Source: JAJXZP01 sp963787185 (GTDB lineage Bacteria > Spirochaetota > Spirochaetia > Treponematales > Rectinemataceae). From it: DNA of 64,000 bases. The notes beneath the pieces were generated by a model, which saw only the letters and a list, made by a program, of their open reading frames with translations, made no database searches and was not told the DNA's origin. A program made the position numbers and the translations under genes. This document shows positions 43,383 to 53,000 of this stretch, piece after piece (the stretch's first letter is position 1; each line of letters starts with the position of its first letter). The stretch spans positions 1-64,000 of the forward strand of contig CAWBCC010000011.1 of NCBI GenBank assembly GCA_963787185.1. Reading direction: 5' to 3'.

Positions 43383-44387
43383 TCAGCGAACTCGATCCAC
43401 GGCCAGAACCGAATCCCGGATCACGAGCTCGGGCGCCAATATGACGCGACGCGGCTCTGCCTCGGGATTCTCTATCCTTTGGAGCAGAAGATCGACCGCC
43501 AAATCGCAGATCTCGCTGTAGGGCTGCCGTACAGTCGTCAGCGCCGGCAACACCATCTGCGTCGTCTTGATGTCGTCCATCCCGATGATCGATATATCCT
43601 CCGGGATTTTCATGCCTAGACGCTTGAGTTCGCGCATTGCACCGATGGCCATCAGGTCGTTCTCCGCCCAGATGCCGGTGAACTCGATTCCTTGTTCGAG
43701 TATTCTTCGTATGCACTTGAGACCGGCTTCAAACTCGAAATCATCACCGGCTACATGATTGATCCCGATGTCCCGCTCGGCGAAGAAGGTCTTGAATCCC
43801 TCGAGTCGCTCCCGGCTAAGGCTGATGGACTCGGGACCGCTGATGCACACGAGCTTTCGATGCCCCATGGACCAGAAGTATTTTGCGGCGATTTCGCCCG
43901 CAAGGCGATTGTCGACGAGTACATGGTCGGTCAGCTCGTCGTCGAGGGCGCGGTCGATGCCAACGACCGCAATGCCGGAGGACTCGAGGGCGCTCATTAC
44001 GGCGCTTTTATCGGAGACGCGCGAGATGATTATGCCGTCGACATTCATGCCGACGAAATTGCTCAGCACCCTGTCTTCGGTGGCGGGATCCTCCCGTGTG
44101 TTGCCTAGAATCATGGTGAAACCGCGCCTGACACATGCCTCCTCGACGTGAGAGATGAAAGCGGCGAAGGTTTCGTGCATGATCTCGGGGACCATGAGGC
44201 CGATAAGTCTTCCGCTCCGGTTCCGCAGCCCCCTCGCGATGAGATTGGGCTTATACTTGAGTTCATCGATGGCCTCGAGAACCCGTTTCTTGGTATCCTC
44301 ATCGACTCTTATGGTGCCCGTTATGACCCGGGAAACCGTCGAAGGCGAGACGCCGGCGAGCTTCGAGACGTCCTTAAGCGATGACAT
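43383..44387 (-). CDS. LacI-family transcriptional regulator
   Basis: This 334-aa repressor has an N-terminal LacI helix-turn-helix (LKDVSKLAGVSPSTVSRVI), a hinge helix region (KPNLIARGLRNRS) and a periplasmic-binding-protein-like sensor (GLMVPEIMHETFAAF, ENDLMAIGAM, DDIKTTQMVLPALTTVRQP). The ATG at 44387 gives the typical N-terminus; a GTG three codons upstream is possible. It sits inside the operon it probably controls through the LacI-type operators at 48649-48688. Confidence 0.9.
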   Translation of the reverse strand: MSSLKDVSKLAGVSPSTVSRVITGTIRVDEDTKKRVLEAIDELKYKPNLIARGLRNRSGRLIGLMVPEIMHETFAAFISHVEEACVRRGFTMILGNTREDPATEDRVLSNFVGMNVDGIIISRVSDKSAVMSALESSGIAVVGIDRALDDELTDHVLVDNRLAGEIAAKYFWSMGHRKLVCISGPESISLSRERLEGFKTFFAERDIGINHVAGDDFEFEAGLKCIRRILEQGIEFTGIWAENDLMAIGAMRELKRLGMKIPEDISIIGMDDIKTTQMVLPALTTVRQPYSEICDLAVDLLLQRIENPEAEPRRVILAPELVIRDSVLAVDRVR

Positions 44388-44438
44388 CGGCCTCACCGCC
44401 CCGCTCCGATGCAGAAGCGAACCCGCACGGGGAAACCA

Positions 44439-45686
44439 TCATTGTTCACCCGCCGCGGAGATGAGTTCGTTGAGGCGGGTCCTGTAATAGGTGAAGTTCT
44501 CGAGGCTTACGTCCGGCGGGATGAAATGGTCGCAGAAAGGAATATATCCGCCGGTCTTGAGCACCGCCTCGACGGGTTCCAGTATCTCGTCTATCCGCCC
44601 TTTCCCGTACACAAGTTCCGATTTTTGTATACCGCCCATGAAGATCAGGTCGGGGAAGGTTTTCCTTACCTTTACGATGTCCATGCCGCAGCTCGCCTCC
44701 ATTGGATACATCGCGGTAATGCCACCCTCCAAGAACAGGGGAATGATGTCAAAGCAGTCGCCGTCCGTGTCCACGAATATGAGGTCGATACCGCGCCCCC
44801 GCAGGAATGAGGTGAATCTCTTATAATAAGGGATCATGAATTCCCTGATCACGGCGGGCGATACCATGGATCCCGTGCCGGCCGAAATATCCTCCCATAT
44901 CTGCACATGATCGATATCGGTGTATGAAAGCACCTCTTCGTATATCCCCATCCAGGTCTCGGTAAAAGTGCTCACCATGTCATGGATCAGTTCCGGGTTC
45001 TCGTAATAATTGACGAAAGTCTCTTCGTATCCCATGAGATGCACGAGCGTACCGAAAAATCCGTGCGGATAACCGCCCAGGGCCAGAGGATATGTCCTGT
45101 TCTTGTATGCTTCGACCTGGGAGTTCCAGGTCGGGGGGAAACGCTTAGCGACATCCTTCAGGTTGAACCTTTCCTCTTTCAACTTTTCCCAAGTGGCACG
45201 ATTTTTGACGGGATAGTCGATGGAAGTCGGAATCGTTGCTGAATCCTTGAGGAATCGCCTTCCGACCCCGTCCACATCATAATAATCGAGACTCCTTTCA
45301 TCCTCACTCACGATTCTCGGCTCGTATTCCGGACAGAATAGAAGGTTGACGTTCACCAGCCTCTGGGATTCGTCCATATCGAAGCGCTCGCGCACGTCGC
45401 TGTCCAGTGGGAACCCCTGAGTGGGCCAATACAGCCCCCCCGCCATAACCGCGATGCCGTCGGGCAAAGATCCCCTTCCAACGCTGTTCCACGCCGTCGA
45501 GTAGAGGTGCGATGTCGGCGTCGCCCCGGCGTCTTCGGGTCGGGGCAGTCTCGGATAACTCCTCTTCGGCAGGCCGTCCGCATACCAATTTTCCACCGTC
45601 TTGCCCCAATAACCGAACTCCCACTTCAGACTGCAGGTCCTGCCGTCCCGTTCAGCGATCCGATGCAATCTTTCCTTGGCGTTCAT
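44439..45686 (-). CDS. Uroporphyrinogen decarboxylase-superfamily protein in a sugar operon
   Basis: This 415-aa TIM-barrel protein of the UroD superfamily is closest in style to the MtaA/CmuA-like branch: ALGGYPHGFFGTLVHLMGYEE, IWEDISAGTGSMVSP, DTDGDCFDIIPLFLEGGI, MEASCGMD and the C-terminal IPFCDHFIPPDVS. It lacks the N-terminal catalytic sequences of HemE, and no corrinoid protein is encoded nearby, so neither heme synthesis nor methyltransfer is indicated. It is the fourth gene of the ribose-type ABC operon, 12 bp after the ATPase gene. The function is unknown. Confidence 0.82.
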   Translation of the reverse strand: MNAKERLHRIAERDGRTCSLKWEFGYWGKTVENWYADGLPKRSYPRLPRPEDAGATPTSHLYSTAWNSVGRGSLPDGIAVMAGGLYWPTQGFPLDSDVRERFDMDESQRLVNVNLLFCPEYEPRIVSEDERSLDYYDVDGVGRRFLKDSATIPTSIDYPVKNRATWEKLKEERFNLKDVAKRFPPTWNSQVEAYKNRTYPLALGGYPHGFFGTLVHLMGYEETFVNYYENPELIHDMVSTFTETWMGIYEEVLSYTDIDHVQIWEDISAGTGSMVSPAVIREFMIPYYKRFTSFLRGRGIDLIFVDTDGDCFDIIPLFLEGGITAMYPMEASCGMDIVKVRKTFPDLIFMGGIQKSELVYGKGRIDEILEPVEAVLKTGGYIPFCDHFIPPDVSLENFTYYRTRLNELISAAGEQ

Positions 45687-45698
45687 CTTCCCTGCCCC

Positions 45699-46469
45699 TT
45701 ACTTGCATCCGACGATGACTCGAGTCAACTCTTCCGCGTCCGTATCCGCTCTCAACGTATCTTCGATCTTTTCGCCGTGCGAAAGGATCACGAATCTATC
45801 GGCAACCTGGTATGCGTGATAGAGATTGTGTGTCACGATCACAACCGATAGCCCTTCCGAGCGGAGCTTGGTAATATGATCGAGGAAGGCCTGGGTCTCG
45901 CGGACCGAGAGCGCACTCGTCGGCTCGTCGAGAAGAAGAACCTGATTCTTGAAGAACATGGCTCTAGCAATCGATACCGCCTGCTTCTGTCCGCCGGAAA
46001 GGTTGCCGACCAATTGTTTCGGCGACCGGATCCCCTCGATGGTGATTTCATTCTCAAGGATATCCATGGCTTTCTTTTTCATACTCTTGATTCTCAGGAA
46101 TCCCAGGGGATAGGTCTCCTCGCGGCCGAAGAAAATATTACGCATGATGTCCATGGAGTCTATCAAGTTCATGTCCTGATAAATTGTTTCCATGCCAAAG
46201 TTCATTGCGACGCGCGCCGAATCGAAAACCGTCTTCTTCCCTTCGACGAATATTTCCCCGCCGGTCGGCCGCAGAACGCCCGATAGTATCTTGATGAGGG
46301 TCGACTTGCCGGCTCCGTTGTCACCCACGAGACCGACGATTTCGGCCCTATGGACCTTGAAATCGACTTTATTTAGCGCCAGGATGGGTCCGTATTGATG
46401 CGTGATGCCCTTGAGTTCGATGAACGGTATGTCAGTCGGCGCCTTCGCGCTTGCACTCTCAATTGCCAT
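45699..46469 (-). CDS. Ribose-type sugar ABC transporter ATP-binding protein
   Basis: This 256-aa protein has a single nucleotide-binding domain with Walker A GDNGAGKST, Q-loop YQDMNLID, signature LSGGQKQAV, Walker B LLLDEPTSAL and an H-loop in VTHN. Unlike RbsA it has one ATPase domain, as in FrcA-type transporters, so it should dimerise. It sits 10 bp after the permease gene. Confidence 0.94.
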   Translation of the reverse strand: MAIESASAKAPTDIPFIELKGITHQYGPILALNKVDFKVHRAEIVGLVGDNGAGKSTLIKILSGVLRPTGGEIFVEGKKTVFDSARVAMNFGMETIYQDMNLIDSMDIMRNIFFGREETYPLGFLRIKSMKKKAMDILENEITIEGIRSPKQLVGNLSGGQKQAVSIARAMFFKNQVLLLDEPTSALSVRETQAFLDHITKLRSEGLSVVIVTHNLYHAYQVADRFVILSHGEKIEDTLRADTDAEELTRVIVGCK

Positions 46470-46479
46470 GGCCGCACTC

Positions 46480-47472
46480 CTATTCCGATTTGATCGCTTC
46501 GTTGAGCACGGCAGCGATGACGATCACGATGCCGACGAACATCTGCAAATAATGTCCGGGGGCCCTAAGGAGAAGCAAGATGTCCTGTATCGTGTACATG
46601 AGCGCGGCGCCGAGGAAGGCGCCCAGGACTGTGCCCTTTCCTCCCATGAGCAGAGTGCCGCCGATGACGCAGGCGGCGATGGCTTGCAGCTCGAGACCTT
46701 CGCCTTGAATGGGGGATATCGAGTTTATGCGTACCGTACTCATTATCCCGGCGATGGCCGTCACGAAACCGGTTATTGCGAAGGCGACGACCTTGATTCT
46801 CGCGGTGTTGATTCCAAGCGCTGCGGCGGCCTTCCTGTTGCCGCCTACGCCCAGGAAATAGTTGCCGAGCCTATGGCGATCAAGAATCAACCAAGCGAGG
46901 ACGGCTATCGCCAGAGCCCAGACGAACTGGACCTGCACGGGCCCGATGTTCAGCGTGAACAGTTTCGTGAAAAAAACGCTCGGATAGAAGCTTTCGGTTA
47001 CCGAGCTGGATATGATCAGGATGATCCCTCTCCAGAACCACATGGCGCCGAGCGTGACAATAAACGACGGGACATTGGACTTCACGACTATATATCCGTT
47101 GATAAGTCCAATGACGATACCGCAGCATAGGCCCGTCAATACTGCCAGCCATAGCGGCATGCCGGCATTGAATATCTTCGCCATCACGAGGGCCGTCAGA
47201 GTGAAGGTGGCGCCCACGGAAAGATCGAATTCTCCTGCGATCATCAGGAGGTTGACGCCCATGACGATGATGACGAGCGGGGGGATCGCCTTCAGCATCA
47301 GCTGGATATTCCCCATGCTTAAATAGCGGAAATCCCTAGGGAACAGGATAGCGACCGCGATGGCCATCAACTGGACGACGATGAAAAGAAATATGATATT
47401 CCCGGATTTTCCCCGCTGTATCCGTTTAAAGAGGCTTCCAACGGACTCTGTCCGCAAAACCGAATCTGCCAT
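46480..47472 (-). CDS. Ribose-type sugar ABC transporter permease
   Basis: This 330-aa RbsC/FrcC-type permease has about ten predicted membrane helices. It contains the family motif region MIAGEFDLSVGATFTLTAL and the cytoplasmic GGNRKAAAALGINTARIK loop that contacts the ATPase. It is co-directional with the binding-protein gene (77 bp upstream) and the ATPase gene. Confidence 0.93.
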   Translation of the reverse strand: MADSVLRTESVGSLFKRIQRGKSGNIIFLFIVVQLMAIAVAILFPRDFRYLSMGNIQLMLKAIPPLVIIVMGVNLLMIAGEFDLSVGATFTLTALVMAKIFNAGMPLWLAVLTGLCCGIVIGLINGYIVVKSNVPSFIVTLGAMWFWRGIILIISSSVTESFYPSVFFTKLFTLNIGPVQVQFVWALAIAVLAWLILDRHRLGNYFLGVGGNRKAAAALGINTARIKVVAFAITGFVTAIAGIMSTVRINSISPIQGEGLELQAIAACVIGGTLLMGGKGTVLGAFLGAALMYTIQDILLLLRAPGHYLQMFVGIVIVIAAVLNEAIKSE

Positions 47473-47549
47473 CGCGAATGCTCCTTAATCGAGTGGTTCA
47501 ACGAGCGCCCCGCCCGTCGATTCAACGGCGGGTGGAGCGCAAAATTACC

Positions 47550-48506
47550 TTAGCGGTATGTACCGGAAAGGGCGAGGACCTGCGCGGCGGTCGACTTGTC
47601 GACGATCGCTCCGCCCGTGTTGATATCGCAGGGCAGCAAGGCGTATTTCTTGTAGAGATATAACTGCATGATCGGGAATGCGCCTTGATAGTAGGGCTGC
47701 TGATCGACGGCAGCGATGATCTTACCGTCCAAGATATCCTGGACGATGGGCTTGCTTAGATCGAAGCCTGCGATGGGTATATTCATGCCGGCATCGGCGG
47801 TGGCCTTCGCCGCGACCGTAAGGGGCATTCCGCCCATCGCGAGGATACCCTTCGTGTTCTGTTGGCCGATAAGATACTGGGTGAGCTTCGTAAGAGTGTC
47901 GTCAAGAGAGACCGCCCCCGTATCCAGGACTTCGGACTTCACGCCGGCTTCGTCCAGAGCCCTCTTCACACCCTCATAGCGTTGTTTTGCATAGGTGGCC
48001 TCGGGGTGTTCAACCGGGCATACGACGAGATCGCCGGCCTGAAGCTTGCCTTCCGTGACAAGTCGCTTCCCGATCAGGTAGCCGGCGATGCGGAAATCCT
48101 GACCCATGAAGGCCATCCTCTGGACACCTTCAGCTCCCTTGGGATCGTCGATATTGAAAGCGACTACGGGAATGCCGGCAGCCCGCGCCTTGGCGACGTT
48201 CTTGGTATAGGCGTCGGTCACGTTCAAAGCCACTACAATTCCGTCCACCTTGTTGGCGATTGCGGTCTCGAGAAGATCATTCTGCTTGCCCGGGTCGTTC
48301 TCGGCGAATTGAATGTCCACCTTGGCGCCGAGTGCATGCGCCATTTCATTCGCGCCGTTGATGAGCGGCTTCCAGAAGGGATTGCCGGCCGTGTCATAAA
48401 TCAGGAAGGCGAACTTGTAGACTGGAGTTTTTTGCGCGAATCCCGCGACACCGACCGCGAATAAACAGAACGCAATAACGATTGCCTTAAGAATCCTCTT
48501 GGTCAT
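47550..48506 (-). CDS. Ribose-type sugar ABC transporter substrate-binding protein
   Basis: This 318-aa periplasmic protein has a signal peptide (MTKRILKAIVIAFCLFAVGV, cleaved near AGFAQ) followed by a type I periplasmic fold (FAFLIYDTAGNPFWKPLINGA, VDGIVVALNVTDA, GIPVVAFNIDDP, VAAVDQQPYYQG). The ATG at 48506 has GGAGGGA upstream. It is the first gene of an operon reading binding protein, permease, ATPase, UroD-like, LacI, cupin, kinase. The sugar is unknown. Confidence 0.93.
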   Translation of the reverse strand: MTKRILKAIVIAFCLFAVGVAGFAQKTPVYKFAFLIYDTAGNPFWKPLINGANEMAHALGAKVDIQFAENDPGKQNDLLETAIANKVDGIVVALNVTDAYTKNVAKARAAGIPVVAFNIDDPKGAEGVQRMAFMGQDFRIAGYLIGKRLVTEGKLQAGDLVVCPVEHPEATYAKQRYEGVKRALDEAGVKSEVLDTGAVSLDDTLTKLTQYLIGQQNTKGILAMGGMPLTVAAKATADAGMNIPIAGFDLSKPIVQDILDGKIIAAVDQQPYYQGAFPIMQLYLYKKYALLPCDINTGGAIVDKSTAAQVLALSGTYR

Positions 48507-48648
48507 AGATCCCTCCGTTTGTCTAAATTGGGGACGCCGAAGCGTCCCGAGAACCCATTCCGAACCCATCCTTCAGACACTTCTGCCAAACCCCCTTTCC
48601 AACGGCCAGTGGGTAGATAAAACGAACAAGTTGTGTCTTCAATCCATC

Positions 48649-48720
48649 TGACATCGTTGGCATTTACGTGTGCATGACAACGATGTCATTGATCGTAAGC
48701 CCGCTTCTTGAAACTGTCAA
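48649..48720 (-). promoter_or_regulatory. Promoter and two LacI-type operators of the ribose-type operon
   Basis: On the minus strand a perfect -35 TTGACA (48720-48715), 17-bp spacer and -10 TACGAT (48697-48692) form a promoter. Just downstream are two operators of LacI form with a central CG: TGACAACGATGTCA (48675-48688) and TGACATCGTTGGCA (48649-48662), with centres 26 bp apart. Both would overlap the start of transcription or the early transcript, fitting repression by the operon's LacI protein. Confidence 0.75.
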
Positions 48721-48852
48721 TCTTTTTTGAATATTAAAACTGTAAAACACATGGAATGCAGCTTTAACTTAATTACATTGAATACATACACTTAATAATA
48801 TAATTTGAAATTGTATCTCGTTTCGTCATAGACTAGATATGAACGTTGATTT

Positions 48853-48866
48853 TGCAATCGATTGCA
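48853..48866. promoter_or_regulatory. Perfect LacI/cre-like palindrome upstream of a dehydrogenase gene
   Basis: TGCAATCGATTGCA is a perfect 14-bp palindrome with a central CG, flanked by TTT and TTT/C. It fits the general LacI/CcpA operator form but differs in half-site from the two operators at 48649-48688, so a different LacI-family protein may bind. It lies about 155 bp upstream of the gene at 49021. Confidence 0.5.
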
Positions 48867-49020
48867 TTTCATCGAAGTCGTCTGGATTATTTAGATAACG
48901 AGAGACGACAGGCACAGCTCACTACATATTTCACATGTTCGCGTAAGATACCGGGAAAACTTATCCGGGTATTCTCATTCGCCTCATGTTCCAAGTACAG
49001 TGTGGCCGGAGGGAGCATCC

Positions 49021-50061
49021 ATGAAAGCCGCCGTCTACACACAGTTCCGCGCCCCGCTGACGATTTCCGAGCTTCCCGATCCCGTGGTCCCCGAGGACGG
49101 AGTCGTCCTGGCCGTGGATGCCACGGGTATCTGCCGCAGCGATTGGCACGGCTGGCAGGGTCACGATCCCGACATCAGGCTCCCCCATGTGCCGGGGCAT
49201 GAACTGGCGGGGACCATCGTGGAGCTGGGCAGGAATATCAGGAACTGGAAGCGCGGCGATCGGGTCACCATGCCCTTCGTGGCCGGATGCGGACACTGCG
49301 CGCCCTGCCTGACGGGCAACCAGCAGGTCTGCGATCATCAGTTCCAGCCGGGTTTCACCCACTGGGGCTCCTTCGCCCAGTTCGTGGCCATACATTACGC
49401 GGACATGAATTTGGTCCGTCTCCCCGAGGCCATGGATTCGGTGGCTGCCGCGAGCCTCGGCTGTCGCTTCGCTACGGCCTTTCGGGCCCTGGAAGCACAG
49501 GCCAGGGTACGAGCCGGCGATTGGGTCGCCATTCACGGCTGCGGCGGCGTCGGGCTGTCGGCCGTCATGATCGCCCGCGCCATGGGGGCCAGAGTCATCG
49601 CGGTGGACGTCCAGGCGGACAAGCTGGATATGGCGCGGGAGCTCGGGGCGGACCTGGCGATCGACGGCCGCGATGTTCCCGATGTCGCCGCCGCCATCAG
49701 GGAGGCCACCGGCGGCGGCGCCCATGTTTCCATGGATGCCCTGGGCAGCCGGCAGACCTGTTTCAATTCCATAGCCTGTCTGGCCAAACGAGGGAGGCAC
49801 GTGCAGGTGGGTCTCATGCTCGCCGACCAGAGCCGCCCCGAAATCCCCATGGACCTGGTCGTCGCGCGCGAACTGGAAATCTACGGCAGCCACGGCATCC
49901 AAGCCCACCGCTACGATGTGCTTCTGGCCCTGGTGTCCTCCGGCAGGCTCCACCCCGAACACCTCGTCACCGACCGCCTGGACCTGGCCCAGGGCGTGGA
50001 TTTCCTGCAGCGGATGGATCGATTCCCCGGCGTCGGAATCAGGGTCATAGATAGACTTTAG
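49021..50061 (+). CDS. Zinc-dependent alcohol dehydrogenase
   Basis: This 346-aa medium-chain dehydrogenase has a catalytic zinc site (GICRSDWHGWQGH, PGHELAG), a structural zinc cluster (CGHCAPCLTGNQQVC) and a nucleotide motif (GCGGVGLSAVMIARAMGA). The ATG at 49021 is preceded by GGAGGGAG; an ATG seven codons earlier has no site. It is transcribed away from the ribose-type operon across the AT-rich gap. The substrate is unknown. Confidence 0.9.
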   Translation: MKAAVYTQFRAPLTISELPDPVVPEDGVVLAVDATGICRSDWHGWQGHDPDIRLPHVPGHELAGTIVELGRNIRNWKRGDRVTMPFVAGCGHCAPCLTGNQQVCDHQFQPGFTHWGSFAQFVAIHYADMNLVRLPEAMDSVAAASLGCRFATAFRALEAQARVRAGDWVAIHGCGGVGLSAVMIARAMGARVIAVDVQADKLDMARELGADLAIDGRDVPDVAAAIREATGGGAHVSMDALGSRQTCFNSIACLAKRGRHVQVGLMLADQSRPEIPMDLVVARELEIYGSHGIQAHRYDVLLALVSSGRLHPEHLVTDRLDLAQGVDFLQRMDRFPGVGIRVIDRL

Positions 50062-50092
50062 ACCGGCCGAGTCTGGAAGCGGGAAAACACTC

Positions 50093-53000
50093 CTATAGCG
50101 TCTCGGTCGCTGCATTCTCCGGAATCGGTACCTCCTCCGCGGCTTTTTCGATCCGCTTGCGTTCGAACAGATAGAAGGCTGCGGGCACGACGAAAAAGGT
50201 GAGGATGGCCGAGGTGAAGATTCCTCCGAACATGACGACGCCGAGTCTCTGGCCGAACTCGGAACCTTCCCCCCGGCCGAAAACGAGGGGTCCCGCGATC
50301 ACGAGAATCGTCAGGGTGGTCATGACGATGGGACGGAAGCGCAGTCGCGCCGATTCGATCAGGGCTTCCTTCAAAGGCATCTTCCCGACGCGTTCGACGA
50401 CGAAGTCGAGGTAGAGGATGGCGTTCTTGGCCGAGAGTCCGATCAAAAGGAGCACGCCGAGGAGCCCGAATATATCCAGTCCGCCCCCCAGGAGAACGAC
50501 GAAGACAAGGGCTCCTACGATGGCCAGCGGTACGGGCATGAGCAGGTAGACCGGGTAGCGCCATGAGTTGAACTGGGCCGCCATCACGAGGTAGGCGAGA
50601 AAGACGGCCAAGAGAAACGCGATCGTGCCCGAGCGGGATACCTCGCGGGCCAGGGTGCTCGCCCCGAACACGCCCCCCGAGCCGAGAGTGACCCCGCTGT
50701 CCAGGAGACCCCGCCGCGTCAGCTCGTCGGTGAGTGTGTTCTGGAAACTGAGCGCCGGGGGAGCGTTCTTGGTCAGATTGATCGACAGGGTGGCCGTGTA
50801 CAGGCGGTTGTACCGGAGGACGCTGATGGGAGACTGCCGGACTACGAGGCTGCCCAGCTGGCCCACCTGCAATCGCGAATGCCGTGTCGGAGAGTAGATC
50901 GGCAGGTTCAGGAGGGACTGGCCGTTCGAAAGGAAGGTGGGATCGATCTGGACCATGATGGGATAGCTCTGTCCGCCGGTCTGCACGTCGCCGGCATGGG
51001 TTCCCGAAGCGTATGTCTGAAGCAGGCCGGCCACGGTGCCGGGGTTTATCCCGGTGCCTCCCATCTTGGATTCGCTCGGCACGAAGTCGCGCTCTATGGT
51101 GACGTCGGACAGGCTGGATGTGGCGCCCGTGACGAAGGCATGGTTTTGTATGAACTGGAGAATCTTCGTGCTCCTGGCCTGCAGCAGATCCTGGTTGGAG
51201 GACAGAAGGTTCAGCGTGATGGTGGAATTGGATCCGGGGGGACCTCCCCCGGCGCTCAGGCTGAGCGTCGCGGAGGGGTCGCCGCCGAAAAGGATGTCTC
51301 CCATCGCCTTGCGGTACTTGTCCATCAGGTCGTATACCCCGGCCCTGAGCGCGAGAGGCACGAGCTGCACGGTCATCGTGGTGTTTTCGGGCCTGTTCAC
51401 TCCGACCGTGAAAATGCCCACGCTGCCCACGATGGTCTGCACGGTGCTCACGGCGGGCTGATGCAGGAGATAGCTTTCCAATTTGCCCGTCATCTCGTTG
51501 TTGGCGGCCAGTGTCGTCCCATTGTGCATGCTGACGTTTATCGTTATGGATCCGTTGTCGCTCTGCGGCGCGAAACTGAAGGTGATCTTCGGAAGTACGA
51601 GCGCCACGATGAGGGCCAATGCGACCGCGGTGCCGACCAAAACGAGGACACTGCGGTCGAGCATGCCGACCAGAGATTTGGCGTATTTATCCCGCACCCA
51701 TTCGAGCCCGGCCTCGGTCCAGCCGTGGAGCATGGTCGTCAGGGCCTGGAAGAAGCTCACCGACAATCTTCCGACATATTGGAGCGGGCCCAGGAGGAAG
51801 GGATAGAACAACAGCGCCGGCAGAAAGACGAAGTGCTTCGTCGCGATCAGGGCGACGAGAGCGGCTATCCCCACGACGATGCCCGCGGCCTTTCTCCACG
51901 CCCTGAGTCCCCAGCGCATCGACTCGGCCAGTTCCCCGAGACTCCTCCTGAGATCGCTCCAGTCCAGAGTCCTGGTGGACTCCGGCGTATAGGCGAGGCG
52001 GACCGTGAGAAAGAGCACCGCTTCGAGCAGCGAAAAGGCCACCGCGGCCGCGAGCCCGAGGGCGAACTGCCTCATGAACTGTCCGATAATGCCGCCGATG
52101 AAACTGACGGGAATGAGGACGGAGAGCAGGGACAGCGTAGCCGCGACCACTGCGCTGAATATTTCGCTGGCCCCCTTGAGGACGGCCTCCCTCTGGCCGA
52201 ACCCCATGAGCCGATAGCGTTCGACATTCTCCGCGACGACGATCGAATCGTCGACCACGACGCCTATCGCGACGATCATGGCGAGCATCGATACCAGGTT
52301 GAGGGTGAATCCGGCGAGATTGAACAGCACGGGCGCCGCGGAGAGGGCGATCGGGACGGCGATGATGACGGAGAGGGCGGTATTGAGCTTGCCCAGGAAC
52401 AGAAGAATTATCAGCGCGACGACGATCGCCGTGACGAGAATCTCCCGATAGGTCGAGATGAGAGAGGCCTGGACGGGCGCGGTGGTGTCGTTGCTGAAGG
52501 AGATTTCGTAGCCAGCGGGCAGCTTCGTGTCGTGGAGAAGCTCCTTGACGTTCCTGACCACGGCGACCGCGTTGGCGGAAGTGGTCTGCTGAATGGAGAC
52601 CAGAACGACCGGCCTGCCGTTCACGCGGGCGTAGTCCGTCGAAACGGGGAGATCCCGAACGACGGCGATGTCGCTCACCCGCGTGTTTCTGGCGGGATCG
52701 ACCAGAGTATCGGCTACGCTTTGCGTGTCCGCGGGCACGTTTTGGGTGGCGAAGGTCAGAACGTTGTCGTGGCTGTTTATCGTCCCGATGGGTTGGTTGA
52801 TCGCCGATCCCGTGACGGCTGCGACGACCTGCTGCGGAGTGAGATCGAAGGACTGGAGGCGGTCGGGATTCAGAAGAACCTGGAATTGCCGCGACGGCCC
52901 TCCGTCCACCTGGACATTGGCGACGCCGGGAATCCGCTGGAGCAGAGGCGTGAGCTCGTTCGTGACATAGAGGCTCACCTCCTCGAGGCTCGCCCTCGAG

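Larger units (their letters stand above)
48507..49020. other. AT-rich divergent intergenic region
   Basis: This 514-bp gap separates the sugar-binding-protein gene (minus) and a dehydrogenase gene (plus). It is clearly more AT-rich than its surroundings, especially 48715-48850. Besides the promoter and operators noted separately I see no gene or stable RNA in it. Confidence 0.6.

Noticed and set aside
44439..45686. HemE uroporphyrinogen decarboxylase
   Set aside because: The N-terminal substrate-binding sequence of HemE is absent and the gene lies in a sugar transport operon.
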